Shown here: one piece after another, positions 17,177 to 27,606 of the stretch | Layout of the letters: every line of letters begins with the position of its first letter | Position numbering within the stretch: position 1 is the stretch's first letter | Source of the DNA: JALHMQ01 sp037441125 | GTDB taxonomy: Bacteria > Pseudomonadota > Gammaproteobacteria > Burkholderiales > Burkholderiaceae_F | Direction of reading: 5' to 3' | DNA length: 64,000 nt | Assembly: GCA_037441125.1 (NCBI GenBank) | Contig: JBBIST010000002.1 | Span: 1-64,000 of the forward strand | Translations under genes and position numbers: made by a program | The notes under the pieces: generated by a model | Told to the model about the DNA's origin: nothing | The model's database searches: none | The model's input: the letters and a program-made list of their open reading frames with translations, nothing else

Positions 17177-18501
17177 GGCTTGTCCTGCGGGTTGTCGCGC
17201 AGCCAGGTCTCGATCTCGACCTGGATCGCGTCCCACTCAGCCTTGAAGCGGCGGCGCATGAACTCGAAGGCGGCGCCGGCCGCGAGCACGATCGCGATCG
17301 CCAGCACCCAGGCCTGCGGCCTGCTGGTGTCGAAGGCGAAGCCGGCCACGGTCACGGTCGGCCCGAGGGCGATGTCGAGCGTGCGCTGCCAGGTGAACTC
17401 GATCAGCAGCACGACCCCGGCCATCAGCGCCAGCCCGCTCAGGATCACGCCGACGTAGGGATCGAGCAGGCGCCGGAACTTGCCGAACTTGAGCACCCGC
17501 AGGTTCATCAGGATCAGGCTCGCCAGACCGCCGGGAGCGAACATCACCAGGATGACGAAGAAGGCGCCCAGATAAAGCTGCCAGGCCTTCGTGTACTCGG
17601 ACAGCGCCACGGCGAAGAACACGAACACCACCGCGCCGATGATCGGCCCGAAGAAAAACGCCACGCCGCCGATGAAGGCCGCAAGCAGCACGCCGCCCGA
17701 GCGGATCGCGCTCAGCGCCTCGCTGCCGACGCTTTCCAGGTTGATCGCCATCAGGCCACCGGCGATGCCGGCGAAGAAGGCCGACAGCATCAGCATCAAC
17801 CAGCGCACGCGCTGCGTGTTGTAGCCGATGAACTCGGCCCGCTCCGGGTTGTCGCGCACGGCGTTGGCAATGCGACCGAGCGGCGTGGCGGTGAGCGCGA
17901 ACATCGCCACCATGCTGGCCAAGCACCAGGCGGCGATCAGGTAGTAGACCTGGATGTCGCGGCTGAAGTCGAGCCCGTCGATGCCGAGGAACGGCGCGCC
18001 GACGGTGCGGTTGCCGCTGATGCCGGCCTCGCCGCCAAAGAAGCCGGGAAACATCAGCGAGGCGGCGAACACCATCTCGCCGATGCCGAGCGTGATCATC
18101 GCGAAGGTGGTGCCGGCGCGGCGCGTGGTCAGCCAGCCGAACACGAAGCCGAACAGCAGGCCGGCGGCGCCGCCGACCAGCGGCAGCAGCGACACCGGAA
18201 AGAAGAGCTCGCCGCGGCCGATCATGTTCATCGCGTGGATCGCGAAGTACGCGCCCAGGCCCGAGTACACGGCATGGCCGAAGCTCAGCATGCCGCTGTG
18301 GCCGAGCAGCATGTTGTAGCTGAGCGCGAAGATGATCATGATGCCGGCCTGCGACATCAGCGCCAACGAGAACTTGCTGTCGAAGGCGAACGGCGCGGCG
18401 ACGAACAGCGCCGCGGTCAGGCCCCACACCGCCCAGCGGCCGAAGTTCAGCGGCCGGAAGCGAAGGATTGCGGCGGCGGGCGCGGCCGGCTCAGTCCGCA
18501 C
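17173..18501 (-). CDS. livM: LivM-like ABC transporter permease with extended C-terminus
   Basis: A 442-residue inner-membrane permease with the usual LivM core: LLGHSGMLSFGHAVYSGLGA, ITLGIGEMVFA and GRIANAVRDNPERAEFIGYN. The core ends near residue 335 (FAPGGLASLILMN). A further 105 residues add two more hydrophobic segments (GVILSGLALMAGVVLLIEF and WVLAIAIVLAAGAAFEFM) and an acidic, amphipathic tail. The extension is encoded in frame before the livG overlap. The first 11 nt overlap livH. Confidence 0.93.
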   Translation of the reverse strand: MRTEPAAPAAAILRFRPLNFGRWAVWGLTAALFVAAPFAFDSKFSLALMSQAGIMIIFALSYNMLLGHSGMLSFGHAVYSGLGAYFAIHAMNMIGRGELFFPVSLLPLVGGAAGLLFGFVFGWLTTRRAGTTFAMITLGIGEMVFAASLMFPGFFGGEAGISGNRTVGAPFLGIDGLDFSRDIQVYYLIAAWCLASMVAMFALTATPLGRIANAVRDNPERAEFIGYNTQRVRWLMLMLSAFFAGIAGGLMAINLESVGSEALSAIRSGGVLLAAFIGGVAFFFGPIIGAVVFVFFAVALSEYTKAWQLYLGAFFVILVMFAPGGLASLILMNLRVLKFGKFRRLLDPYVGVILSGLALMAGVVLLIEFTWQRTLDIALGPTVTVAGFAFDTSRPQAWVLAIAIVLAAGAAFEFMRRRFKAEWDAIQVEIETWLRDNPQDKP

Positions 18502-19453
18502 GCGTCCCCAGCAGCCCGCGCGGGCGGAAGATCAGCACCAGCACCAGCAGCAGGTACGGCAGCACCGGTGTGACCTGTGCCAGGGTCAGCTTCCACACCG
18601 GGTAGCCGAAGATCTCCGGCCCCACGGCCAGCCCGACCGCATCTAGGCCGTCTGCGATCGACCAGTTGCTGGTCTTGCCGAAGGCATCGACCAGACCGAG
18701 CAGCAGCGAGGCGACGAACGCCCCCGCCAGCGAGCCCATGCCGCCGATGACGATGATCACGAACACGATCGCGCCCACCGCCGCCGCCATGCCGGGTTCG
18801 GTGACGAACAGGTTGCCGCCGATCACGCCCGCCAGACCGGCCAGCGCGCAGCCGCCGCCGAACACCAGCATGAACACGCGCGGCACGTTGTGGCCGAGCG
18901 CCTCGACCTGCTGCGGGTGGTCGAGCGCGGCCTGGATCACGAGACCGGTGCGCGTGCGCGCGAGCAACCACCAGATCGCCGCCAGCATGAAGATCGCCAC
19001 CGCCATGGCGAAGGCGCGATAGGCCGGGAAGGTCAGGCCGAAGTGCTGCTGCAACCAGCCGACCGGCCCTTCGAGCTGCGCCGGCACCTGATACGGCACC
19101 GGCGCCCGGCCCCAGACCACCTGCACCAGCTCGACGATGATGTAGGACAGGCCGAAGGTGAACAGCAGCTCCGGCACGTGGCCCCACTTGTGGACCCGTC
19201 TCAGTCCGTAGCGCTCGACCGCGGCGCCGGCCAGACCAACCGCCACCGGCGCCAACAGCAGCGCCGGCCAGAAGCCGAGCCACTCGCTGATCTGGTAGGC
19301 GGCGTAGGCGCCGAGCATGTAGAAGCTGGTGTGGGCGAAGTTGAGCACGCCCATCATCGAGAAGATGAGCGTCAGGCCGGCCGCCAGCATGAACAGCAAC
19401 AGCCCGTAGGACAGGCCGTTGAGCAACTGGATGACGAAGAAATCCAGGGGCAT
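18491..19453 (-). CDS. livH: LivH-like ABC transporter permease
   Basis: A 320-residue permease with the typical LivH beginning (QLLNGLSYGLLLFMLAAGLT, IFSMMGVLNFAHTSFYMLGA) and the AALDHPQQVEALGHNVPR loop that contacts the ATPases. Multiple hydrophobic helices span the chain. It forms the membrane channel with LivM and overlaps it by 11 nt. The binding-protein gene lies 132 nt upstream in the same direction. Confidence 0.94.
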   Translation of the reverse strand: MPLDFFVIQLLNGLSYGLLLFMLAAGLTLIFSMMGVLNFAHTSFYMLGAYAAYQISEWLGFWPALLLAPVAVGLAGAAVERYGLRRVHKWGHVPELLFTFGLSYIIVELVQVVWGRAPVPYQVPAQLEGPVGWLQQHFGLTFPAYRAFAMAVAIFMLAAIWWLLARTRTGLVIQAALDHPQQVEALGHNVPRVFMLVFGGGCALAGLAGVIGGNLFVTEPGMAAAVGAIVFVIIVIGGMGSLAGAFVASLLLGLVDAFGKTSNWSIADGLDAVGLAVGPEIFGYPVWKLTLAQVTPVLPYLLLVLVLIFRPRGLLGTRAD

Positions 19454-19585
19454 GAGAGCAGACCGCCGCCGCGCCGCCGGTGACGGCGCTGGCGGCGCCT
19501 ACGACCCGAACCGACGGCCGCAGCCGGCGGCCGCGTCAGCCATCATCGACCAGTCATCATCGATCAGCATGCGCCGCAGGCGCGT

Positions 19586-20857
19586 TCACGACCGCGCCGG
19601 CCGCTGCATCTGGCACGAGGTCGGCTGCACGCCGACGTAGGTCGGCACCGCCATCTCGGTGCGCCAGGAGTGGCCGGACTTCTCGATGTCGTGCCTGACC
19701 GGCCCACCGACCTTGGTCCAGGTGGCGACGAACAGCGGCTGCTGCAACTGGTGGTCGGTGGCGCGCATCTCGATTTCGCCCATCAGGCTCGTCATGCGCA
19801 TGCCGCTCATCGTGTGCGCAACGCGCAGCGGGTCGGCATTGCCCTGGTTGCGCCGGATCGCCTCGGCCAGCATCGTGATCGCGGTGTAGCTGGCCAAGGT
19901 GTAGAACTCCTCGCCGAAGCGCTTCTTGAAGCCGAGGTACAGGTCTTCGCCCGGGTACTTGTCGATGTTCGGGTGCCAGTAGGCGACCATGCGCACGCGC
20001 TCGGCGCCGGCCGCCGCCATCGCCGTCGGCGTGCCGATCACGCCGGCGTAGTAGGTGTAGAAGTTGGCGGTCAGGCCGGCGTCGCGCGCGGCGCGGATCA
20101 ACAGCGCCAGATCGGCGCCCCAGTTGCCGGTGATCACGGTGTCGGCGCCGGCGGCGCGCATCTTGGCGATGTAGGGCGAGAAGTCGCGCACCTGGCCGAG
20201 CGGGTGCAGATCCTCGCCGACGATCTTCACGTCCGGCCGCTTGCGCTCGAGCATCTCGCGCGCCGCGCGCGCGACCTGCTGGCCGTGCGAATAGTTCTGG
20301 TTGATCAGGTAGACATTGCGGATCTCCTTGCGATCCTTCATGTAGGTGGTCAGCGCCTCCATCTTCATGTCGTTGTTGGCGTCGAAGCGGAAGTGCCAGA
20401 ACGAACAGCGGCTGTTGGTCAGATCGGGGTCGACCGCCGCATAGTTCAGGTACACGATCGACTGCGCCGGATTGCGCTCGTTGTGCCGGGTCACCGCCTC
20501 CGACAGCGGCATGCCGACGTGCGAGCCGTTGCCCTGCGTCACGTAGCGGATGCCCTGGTCGATCACCGAGCGCAGCAGCGTCAGCGTCTCCTGCGGCGAG
20601 TTCTTGTTGTCGAAGGGCACGATCTCGAAGCGCACGTTGGCTCCGGCCAACTGGCGCTGGTTGGCGATCTCGGCCACGTACTGGAAGTGGCGCAACTGGT
20701 TCTGGCCGACCGCCGCGAAGGGGCCCGACAGCGGATCGATGAACGCGATCCGCAGCACCTGCGGCGGCGCGCCCTTCTTGCCCTGCGCGCGAGCGGCGCC
20801 GGCGAGCGCGATGCCTCCGGCGAGCGCGATCAGCCTCTTCAAGACGGTGCGACGCAT
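19586..20857 (-). CDS. Periplasmic binding protein of the Liv-type importer
   Basis: A 423-residue type I periplasmic binding protein. The N-terminus MRRTVLKRLIALAGGIALAG followed by AARAQ is a signal peptide. The mature part begins LRIAFIDPLSGPFAAVGQN, the usual ligand-binding start, and shows GNGSHVGMPLSEAV and ITGNWGADLALLIRAARD. The ATG at 20857 has an AGGAGG site eight bases upstream. It supplies the substrate to LivHMGF. In this context (acyl-CoA ligase upstream, beta-oxidation enzyme downstream) the ligand is more likely an organic or fatty acid than an amino acid, but this is inference. Confidence 0.92.
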   Translation of the reverse strand: MRRTVLKRLIALAGGIALAGAARAQGKKGAPPQVLRIAFIDPLSGPFAAVGQNQLRHFQYVAEIANQRQLAGANVRFEIVPFDNKNSPQETLTLLRSVIDQGIRYVTQGNGSHVGMPLSEAVTRHNERNPAQSIVYLNYAAVDPDLTNSRCSFWHFRFDANNDMKMEALTTYMKDRKEIRNVYLINQNYSHGQQVARAAREMLERKRPDVKIVGEDLHPLGQVRDFSPYIAKMRAAGADTVITGNWGADLALLIRAARDAGLTANFYTYYAGVIGTPTAMAAAGAERVRMVAYWHPNIDKYPGEDLYLGFKKRFGEEFYTLASYTAITMLAEAIRRNQGNADPLRVAHTMSGMRMTSLMGEIEMRATDHQLQQPLFVATWTKVGGPVRHDIEKSGHSWRTEMAVPTYVGVQPTSCQMQRPARS

Positions 20858-20977
20858 GGTTGCCTCCTGGTTGGTTGTCGGTCGAAGCTGCGGGCGCGGC
20901 TGCGTTGGCCGAGCTGGCGCGAGATTACCCGCGCGCCGCGCCGCCGAGCAATGCACCGCTGGCGGCTGGCCGAGCCG

Positions 20978-22621
20978 TCAGCCCTCCGGCAGCCGGTAGT
21001 CGCGAAACTGCTGCCGCAGGCGAGTCTTGAGCATCTTGCCGGTGGCGCCGAGCGGGATCGAGTCGACGAACACCACGTCGTCGGGCACCTGCCACCTGGC
21101 GACCTTGCCGGCGAAGTGCGCAAGCAGTTGCTCGCGCGTCAGCTCGGCGCTGGGCTTGCGCACGACGACCAGCAGCGGCCGCTCGTCCCACTTCGGATGC
21201 GGCACGGCGATGCAGGCGGCCATCGCCACCGCCGGGTGCGACACGGCGATGTTTTCGATCTCGATCGAGCTGATCCACTCACCGCCGGACTTGATCAGGT
21301 CCTTCGAGCGGTCGGTGATCTGCATGTAGCCGTCGGCATCGATCGTCGCCACATCGCCGGTCGGAAACCAGCTGCGGCCGTCCGTGTCGGTGCGCAGCGG
21401 CGGGGCAGCTTCATCCTTGAAGTACTGCTGCAGCACCCACGGCCCGCGTACCAGCAGGTCGCCGAAGGACTGGCCGTCCCACGGCAGGTCCTGGCCATTG
21501 GCGTCGACGATCTTCATGTCGACGCCGTAGATCACGCGCCCCTGCTTGAACTGCAGCGCCTGGCGCTGCTCCTCAGGCAGGCTGCGATGCTTGTCCTTCA
21601 GCGTGCACACGGTGCCGAGCGGGCTCATCTCGGTCATGCCCCAGGCATGCAGCACCTGCACACCGTACTTCTCCTGGAACAGTCGCAGCATCGACGGCGG
21701 GCAGGCCGAGCCGCCGATCACCGTGCGGCTCATCGTCGCAAAGCGCAGGTTGTTCGCCTCCGTGTGGCCGAGCAGCCCCTGCCAGACGGTGGGCACGCCG
21801 GCCGAGCAGGTCACGCCCTCGGCCTCGAACAGCTCGTACAGCGACTTGCCGTCCAGCGCCGACCCCGGGAACACGATCTTGGCGCCGACCATCGGCGCCA
21901 CATATGGCAGCCCCCAGGCATTGACGTGGAACATCGGCACCACCGGCAGGATGCAGTCGCGCGCAGAAAGGTTCAGCGCGTCGGGCAGCGCCGCGCCCAT
22001 CGAGTGCAGCACGGTCGAGCGATGGCTGTAGAGCACGCCCTTCGGGTCGCCGGTGGTACCCGACGTGTAACACAGCGAACTGGCGGTGGTTTCGTCGAAC
22101 TCGGGCCAGGCGAAGCGATCGCAGGCGGCGTCGATCAGATCCTCATAGCAGGCGAGCGCGACCTTGGCACTGGCCGGCATGCGGTCGCGGTCGATCATCG
22201 CGATCCAGTGGCGCACGCGCGGGCAGCGCGGTGCGATCGCCTCGACGATCGGCAGGAAAGTTAGATCGAAACACAGCGCCGCATCGTCGGCGTGATTGAC
22301 GATCCACGCGAGCTGCTCGCCGAGCAGGCGCGGATTGAGCGTGTGCAGCACGGCGCCGCTGCCCGACACTGCGAAGTACAGCTCCAGGTGCCGGTAGCCG
22401 TTCCAGGCGAGCGTGGCCACGCGCTCGCCGCGCCGGACGCCGAGCGCGGCGAGCGCATCGGCGAGCCGGCGCGCGCGCGCGTGCAACTGGCGGTAGTTGC
22501 AGCGGTGCAGGTCGCCCTCGACGCGGCGCGAGACGATCTCGGTGTCCGGGTGGTGGCGGTCGGCGTGCCGGATCAGCGACGAGATCAGCAGCGGCATCGG
22601 CATCATCAGACCGTTCGGCAT
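20978..22621 (-). CDS. Acyl-CoA ligase (AMP-forming), fatty-acid type
   Basis: A 547-residue ANL-superfamily ligase that activates a carboxylic acid to its CoA thioester. The phosphate-binding P-loop YTSGTTGDPKGVLYSH is at about 185-200. HAWGMTEMSPLGTV, GRSWFPTGDVATIDADGYM, DRSKDLIKSGGEWISS and the catalytic-lysine motif GATGKMLK follow. The start (MPNGLMMPMPLLISSLI) carries a GGAG site and fits long/medium-chain acyl-CoA synthetases. It is the upstream gene of the transporter block and probably its first enzyme. Confidence 0.92.
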   Translation of the reverse strand: MPNGLMMPMPLLISSLIRHADRHHPDTEIVSRRVEGDLHRCNYRQLHARARRLADALAALGVRRGERVATLAWNGYRHLELYFAVSGSGAVLHTLNPRLLGEQLAWIVNHADDAALCFDLTFLPIVEAIAPRCPRVRHWIAMIDRDRMPASAKVALACYEDLIDAACDRFAWPEFDETTASSLCYTSGTTGDPKGVLYSHRSTVLHSMGAALPDALNLSARDCILPVVPMFHVNAWGLPYVAPMVGAKIVFPGSALDGKSLYELFEAEGVTCSAGVPTVWQGLLGHTEANNLRFATMSRTVIGGSACPPSMLRLFQEKYGVQVLHAWGMTEMSPLGTVCTLKDKHRSLPEEQRQALQFKQGRVIYGVDMKIVDANGQDLPWDGQSFGDLLVRGPWVLQQYFKDEAAPPLRTDTDGRSWFPTGDVATIDADGYMQITDRSKDLIKSGGEWISSIEIENIAVSHPAVAMAACIAVPHPKWDERPLLVVVRKPSAELTREQLLAHFAGKVARWQVPDDVVFVDSIPLGATGKMLKTRLRQQFRDYRLPEG

Positions 22622-22774
22622 CGGCGCTCCTCGGCGTTGCGCACGCGCACCCGAGGCGGTGCGCCGCTCGCGCATCAGTCTACGAGCCCGGTCCGGTCGC
22701 GACGCCAGCGTGCGCCGCCCTCGCCTGCCGCTTTGCGGCGCCGCAGGCCGCTCGTGCTGCTGCGCGTGCGCGCC

Positions 22775-24319
<1,545 letters not shown>

Positions 24320-24493
24320 GTGTGACCACCGATCGGCGGCGACCGCTCCGACGCAACCTCGTCGCCTTGGCTGAGGGACTATCTGCGCGATGCCGACCCC
24401 TGAAGTCTCGGGCGCCCGCCTCGCCCGCAGTCTGCGCCTCGATCATGCCGCAGCGGGCGGGGCCGCTCAAGCCACAGTCTTGTCCAGCGAGGT

Positions 24494-24769
24494 ATGCGCA
24501 AATGCCTTCAGCGACCTGCGGAACGTAAGGCCTGCGTGCAGCTCTCGGCCATCCACAGCGTCTGCCGCTGGTACGGCTGCCTGCAGCAGGAGCCCGGGCT
24601 GAGGCTGGTCGTCAAGACCTTGGCCGCGCGCCGTAGCGAGGTCGAGGCCACGATCCGCTCGCTGCACTCGTACGCGCTGAACCAAATCGTCGTGATCGTG
24701 CCCGACCACGTCGCGCCCGACTACGCCGACTGGCTCGCGCAGGCTTGCGCTGCGGAAGATGTGCCGTAA
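24494..24769 (+). pseudogene. CutA-like gene with degenerate 5' end
   Basis: The 91 residues from 24494 resemble the C-terminal four fifths of CutA (divalent-cation tolerance, a trimeric PII-like fold): ACVQLSAIHSVCRWYG, LRLVVKTLAARRSEVEATI, RSLHSYALNQIVVIV and DYADWLAQAC. The expected first beta strand and helix (about 15-20 residues) are absent from this frame, and no other frame upstream restores them cleanly. The usual HPYE..EIV motif reads HSYALNQIV. The coding end overlaps the btuD-like gene on the other strand by 49 nt. It is probably a decaying cutA; a divergent functional paralogue is possible. Confidence 0.55.
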
Positions 24770-25590
24770 CCGGCCGGCTCGGCGTGCAGGGTCAACGCGC
24801 CGCGGTGCGTGCGGCGCTCGAAGCGCACGCCGAACACCGCGTCGAGCAAGGGCGAGGCCAGCACCTGCGTCGCTGGACCGTCCATCACGACCCGGCCATG
24901 CTGCATCAGCAGCAGACGGTCGGCGTGGCGCGCGGCGAGGTTGAGGTCGTGCATCGCGACGAGCACTGCACAGCGCGCGCGTAGTGTCCTCAGCCGCTGC
25001 ATCAGGGCCAGTTGATGGTTGACGTCCAAGGCCGCTAGCGGCTCGTCGGCCAGAAGCACGGCGGGTGCGCCGACCACCGCCGCGGCCAGCAGCACGCGCG
25101 CTCGCTCGCCGCCGGAGAGCCGGTTGACGACCCGCCCGAGCAAAGGGGCCAGGTCGAAGTCGCGCACCAGTTCCGGCGACGGCGCCAGCGGCGGCTGCCA
25201 CCAGCCGCGGTGCCCGCCGCGCAATGCCCCGAATTCGAGCAAATCGTCGCTCGTGTAGTCCCACAGCAGGCGGCTGTCCTGCGGCAGATAGCTGATGCCG
25301 CGGGCCCGCTCGGCGGCAGGCCAGGCCTCGAACGGCCGCCCGCGCAGCGCCAGTTCGCCGGCGCTGGGCACCAGCACGCCGGCCAGCAGCTTCAGCAGCG
25401 TGCTCTTGCCGGCTCCGTTGGGCCCGACCAGCGCGACCAGTTCGCCAGTGTGCAGCGCGACGGTCACGCCATCGAGCGCTGCGGCGGACCTCGCGTGGTG
25501 ACGGAACGTCAGGCCCTGCGCCGACAGCACCGCCGGCGGCTGTTGTGCTGCGCCGGCACCCGGACTTGCGACCAGGTCGACGCGGATCAT
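24721..25590 (-). CDS. ABC transporter ATPase of a cobalamin/siderophore-type importer (BtuD/FecE-like)
   Basis: A 289-residue ATPase with Walker A GPNGAGKSTLLKLL, Q-loop SYLPQDSRLLWDY, signature RLSGGERARVLLAAA and Walker B VLLADEPLAALD, followed by the switch histidine in AMHDLNLAA. It energises the adjacent BtuC-like permease, whose stop overlaps its start (ATGA at 25587-25590). The C-terminal ~30 residues overlap the cutA-like frame on the opposite strand. Its context with BtuB-, BtuF- and BtuC-like genes points to corrinoid or metal-chelate import. Confidence 0.92.
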   Translation of the reverse strand: MIRVDLVASPGAGAAQQPPAVLSAQGLTFRHHARSAAALDGVTVALHTGELVALVGPNGAGKSTLLKLLAGVLVPSAGELALRGRPFEAWPAAERARGISYLPQDSRLLWDYTSDDLLEFGALRGGHRGWWQPPLAPSPELVRDFDLAPLLGRVVNRLSGGERARVLLAAAVVGAPAVLLADEPLAALDVNHQLALMQRLRTLRARCAVLVAMHDLNLAARHADRLLLMQHGRVVMDGPATQVLASPLLDAVFGVRFERRTHRGALTLHAEPAGYGTSSAAQACASQSA

Positions 25591-26672
25591 CGCTGCCCCT
25601 GGCGCACCAGCAGGTACAGGAAGAAGGGCACACCGACGAGCGCCGTCAGCAGACCGAGCGGGATCTCGGACGGTGGCAGCAGCGAGCGCGCAAGGCCGTC
25701 GAAGACCATCACCAGGGCACCGCCGACCAGCGCGCTGCGCCACAGCAACGGCCCGTGGCGCGGCCCGACCCACCAGCGCAGCACGTGCGGCACGACCAGC
25801 CCGACGAAGCCGACCAGACCACCCCAGACCACCGCCAGCGCGGTCACAGCCGCGGCGACCAGCACACCGCGGCGCACGAAGGCGTCGACGTCCAGTCCCA
25901 TGCTGCGCGCCTGTTCGTCGCCCAGCCCGAGCAGGTCCAGCCCGCGGGTCAGCACCAGGCAGGCGAGGACGCCGAGCGTGGTCAGCGGCAGGACCATTCC
26001 GAGCAGTTCCTGCCAATGCGGCGTCTGCACGCCACCCAGAGTCCAGGCGATCAGCGATTGCAGGTTGACGGTGTCGTCGGACAACACCAGCATCAGCAGG
26101 CTGCGCACTGCCGCCAACAGCGCGGCGATGGCGACCCCGGCGAGGATCAGGCTGGTGCCGCCGCGCACCCCGGCCAGCCGCGACAGCGCGACCACGACCC
26201 AGGTCGCCGCCCAGGCGCCGACGAAGGCCAGCACCGGCAGCCCCAGCCAGGCCGGCAGCGCCAACGGGGCGAGCAGCGCCAGCGCCGCACCGACCGACGC
26301 CCCCGACGCCGAGCCCAGCAGGTAGGGCTCGGCCAGCGGGTTGCGGAACAGGCCCTGGAAGACGACGCCGGCGACGGCCAGGCAGGCGCCGACGCAGAAC
26401 GCCGTCAGCGCGCGCGGCAGGCGCCAATGCACGATCAGCCGACCGAGCGGATCGGCGGGGTCGCTGACTGCCGCCCACCAGTCCCGCGGCGAGAGCAGCT
26501 CGGCGCCCAGCCAGACGGCCAGCGCGGCGCTCGCCGGCAGCGCGAGCCAGCCGAGCCAGCCGGGCCGGCGCAACCAGCGATGAGCCGTCGTCGCCAACCG
26601 GGCCGGACTGTCGTCGGCAGTGACCGGCAGCGCTCCGGTCGCCGCCGGCCGCGGGCCGTCGTGGTGCCGCAT
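25587..26672 (-). CDS. Iron-chelate/cobalamin-type ABC permease (BtuC/FecCD family)
   Basis: A 361-residue permease with about ten hydrophobic segments. FecCD-family markers are RLPRALTAFCVGACLAVAG, FQGLFRNPLAEPYLLG, SGASVGAALAL, LGDEQARSMGLDV and GLVGFVGLVVPHVLRWWVGP. ATG at 26672 is used; an in-frame GTG at 26687 would overlap the upstream binding-protein stop in a GTGA and is an equally good start. Its stop overlaps the ATPase gene. Confidence 0.92.
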   Translation of the reverse strand: MRHHDGPRPAATGALPVTADDSPARLATTAHRWLRRPGWLGWLALPASAALAVWLGAELLSPRDWWAAVSDPADPLGRLIVHWRLPRALTAFCVGACLAVAGVVFQGLFRNPLAEPYLLGSASGASVGAALALLAPLALPAWLGLPVLAFVGAWAATWVVVALSRLAGVRGGTSLILAGVAIAALLAAVRSLLMLVLSDDTVNLQSLIAWTLGGVQTPHWQELLGMVLPLTTLGVLACLVLTRGLDLLGLGDEQARSMGLDVDAFVRRGVLVAAAVTALAVVWGGLVGFVGLVVPHVLRWWVGPRHGPLLWRSALVGGALVMVFDGLARSLLPPSEIPLGLLTALVGVPFFLYLLVRQGQR

Positions 26673-26683
26673 CGTCGACTCGC

Positions 26684-27604
26684 TCACGCCGGGCGACGAT
26701 CGGCGCCGGGGTGCAGCAGGCCGGCCATCAGCTCGACCCCGGCGACCACGCGCGGCCCGGGGATCAGCAGCAGCGCCCGCGGCACCGCGTGCACGCGGCC
26801 GCGGCGCAGCGCGCGCAACCCGGTCCAACCGGGGCGGCGTGCCAGGCTCGCGGGGTCGAAGCCGTCGCGGGCGACCAGGATCACGTCCGGGTCGGCGTGC
26901 AGCACGGCCTCGGCACTGACCTGCGTGATGCCGGCGAGACCGGCGAAGACGTTGGTGCCGCCGGCGAGGCCGACCGCATCGGCCGGGTAGGTGCCGGCGC
27001 GCACCGTCTGCAAGGCACCGCGGTCGTTGGCGCCGATCTCGACGAAAACACGCGTCGGCGGCTGCCCCGCGACGCGCCTGCGCACCGCCGCCAGCCGGGC
27101 TTGCAGCGCAGCCACGGTACGCTGCGCGGCGTCTTGCTCGCCCGCGGCGCGGCCGAGCAAGGCCAGGTTGGCGAAGATCTGCGCCAGGTCGCGATGGACG
27201 AGCACCAGCGTCGGGATGCCGACCAGCGCGAGCGGCCTGACCAGCGTCTGTGCCGCACCGCGCGAGGGCGTTAGCACCACCAGGTCCGGGCGCAGCCGGG
27301 CGATCGCTTCGGCCGAGAACCCCAGCCGCCCGCCGACGATCGCCCGGCCGTCGCGGATCCCGGGCGGGTAGTGCGTGAAGTCCTCGATGCCGACGATGCG
27401 CGGCGCCAGCCCGAGTGCGGCGAGCAGTTCGGTATTGCTGGCGAAGATCGAGACGATGCGCCGCGGCGGCGCCGGCAGCCGGACCTCGCGGCCCAGGCCG
27501 TCGCGCACCGTGAGCGCGCTGCCCGCAGGCTCGCCGCTGCTGGCCGCCGGTAGCGGCAGACACGCCACCGCCAGCGAGGCAACCATGCAGGCGCGCCTGT
27601 CCAC
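26684..27604 (-). CDS. Periplasmic cobalamin/Fe-chelate binding protein (BtuF-like)
   Basis: A roughly 306-residue type III binding protein. The N-terminus has a signal peptide (VASLAVACLPLPAASS). The mature chain shows RRIVSIFASNTELLAALGLA, LRPDLVVLTPSRGA and HADPDVILVARDGFDP, typical of the BtuF/FepB fold. The GTG at 27604, two bases after the receptor gene stop, gives an N-region with two Arg before the hydrophobic core; an ATG at 27586 is the alternative. It delivers the ligand to the BtuC/D-like pair. Confidence 0.88.
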   Translation of the reverse strand: MDRRACMVASLAVACLPLPAASSGEPAGSALTVRDGLGREVRLPAPPRRIVSIFASNTELLAALGLAPRIVGIEDFTHYPPGIRDGRAIVGGRLGFSAEAIARLRPDLVVLTPSRGAAQTLVRPLALVGIPTLVLVHRDLAQIFANLALLGRAAGEQDAAQRTVAALQARLAAVRRRVAGQPPTRVFVEIGANDRGALQTVRAGTYPADAVGLAGGTNVFAGLAGITQVSAEAVLHADPDVILVARDGFDPASLARRPGWTGLRALRRGRVHAVPRALLLIPGPRVVAGVELMAGLLHPGADRRPA

Positions 27605-27606
27605 CG

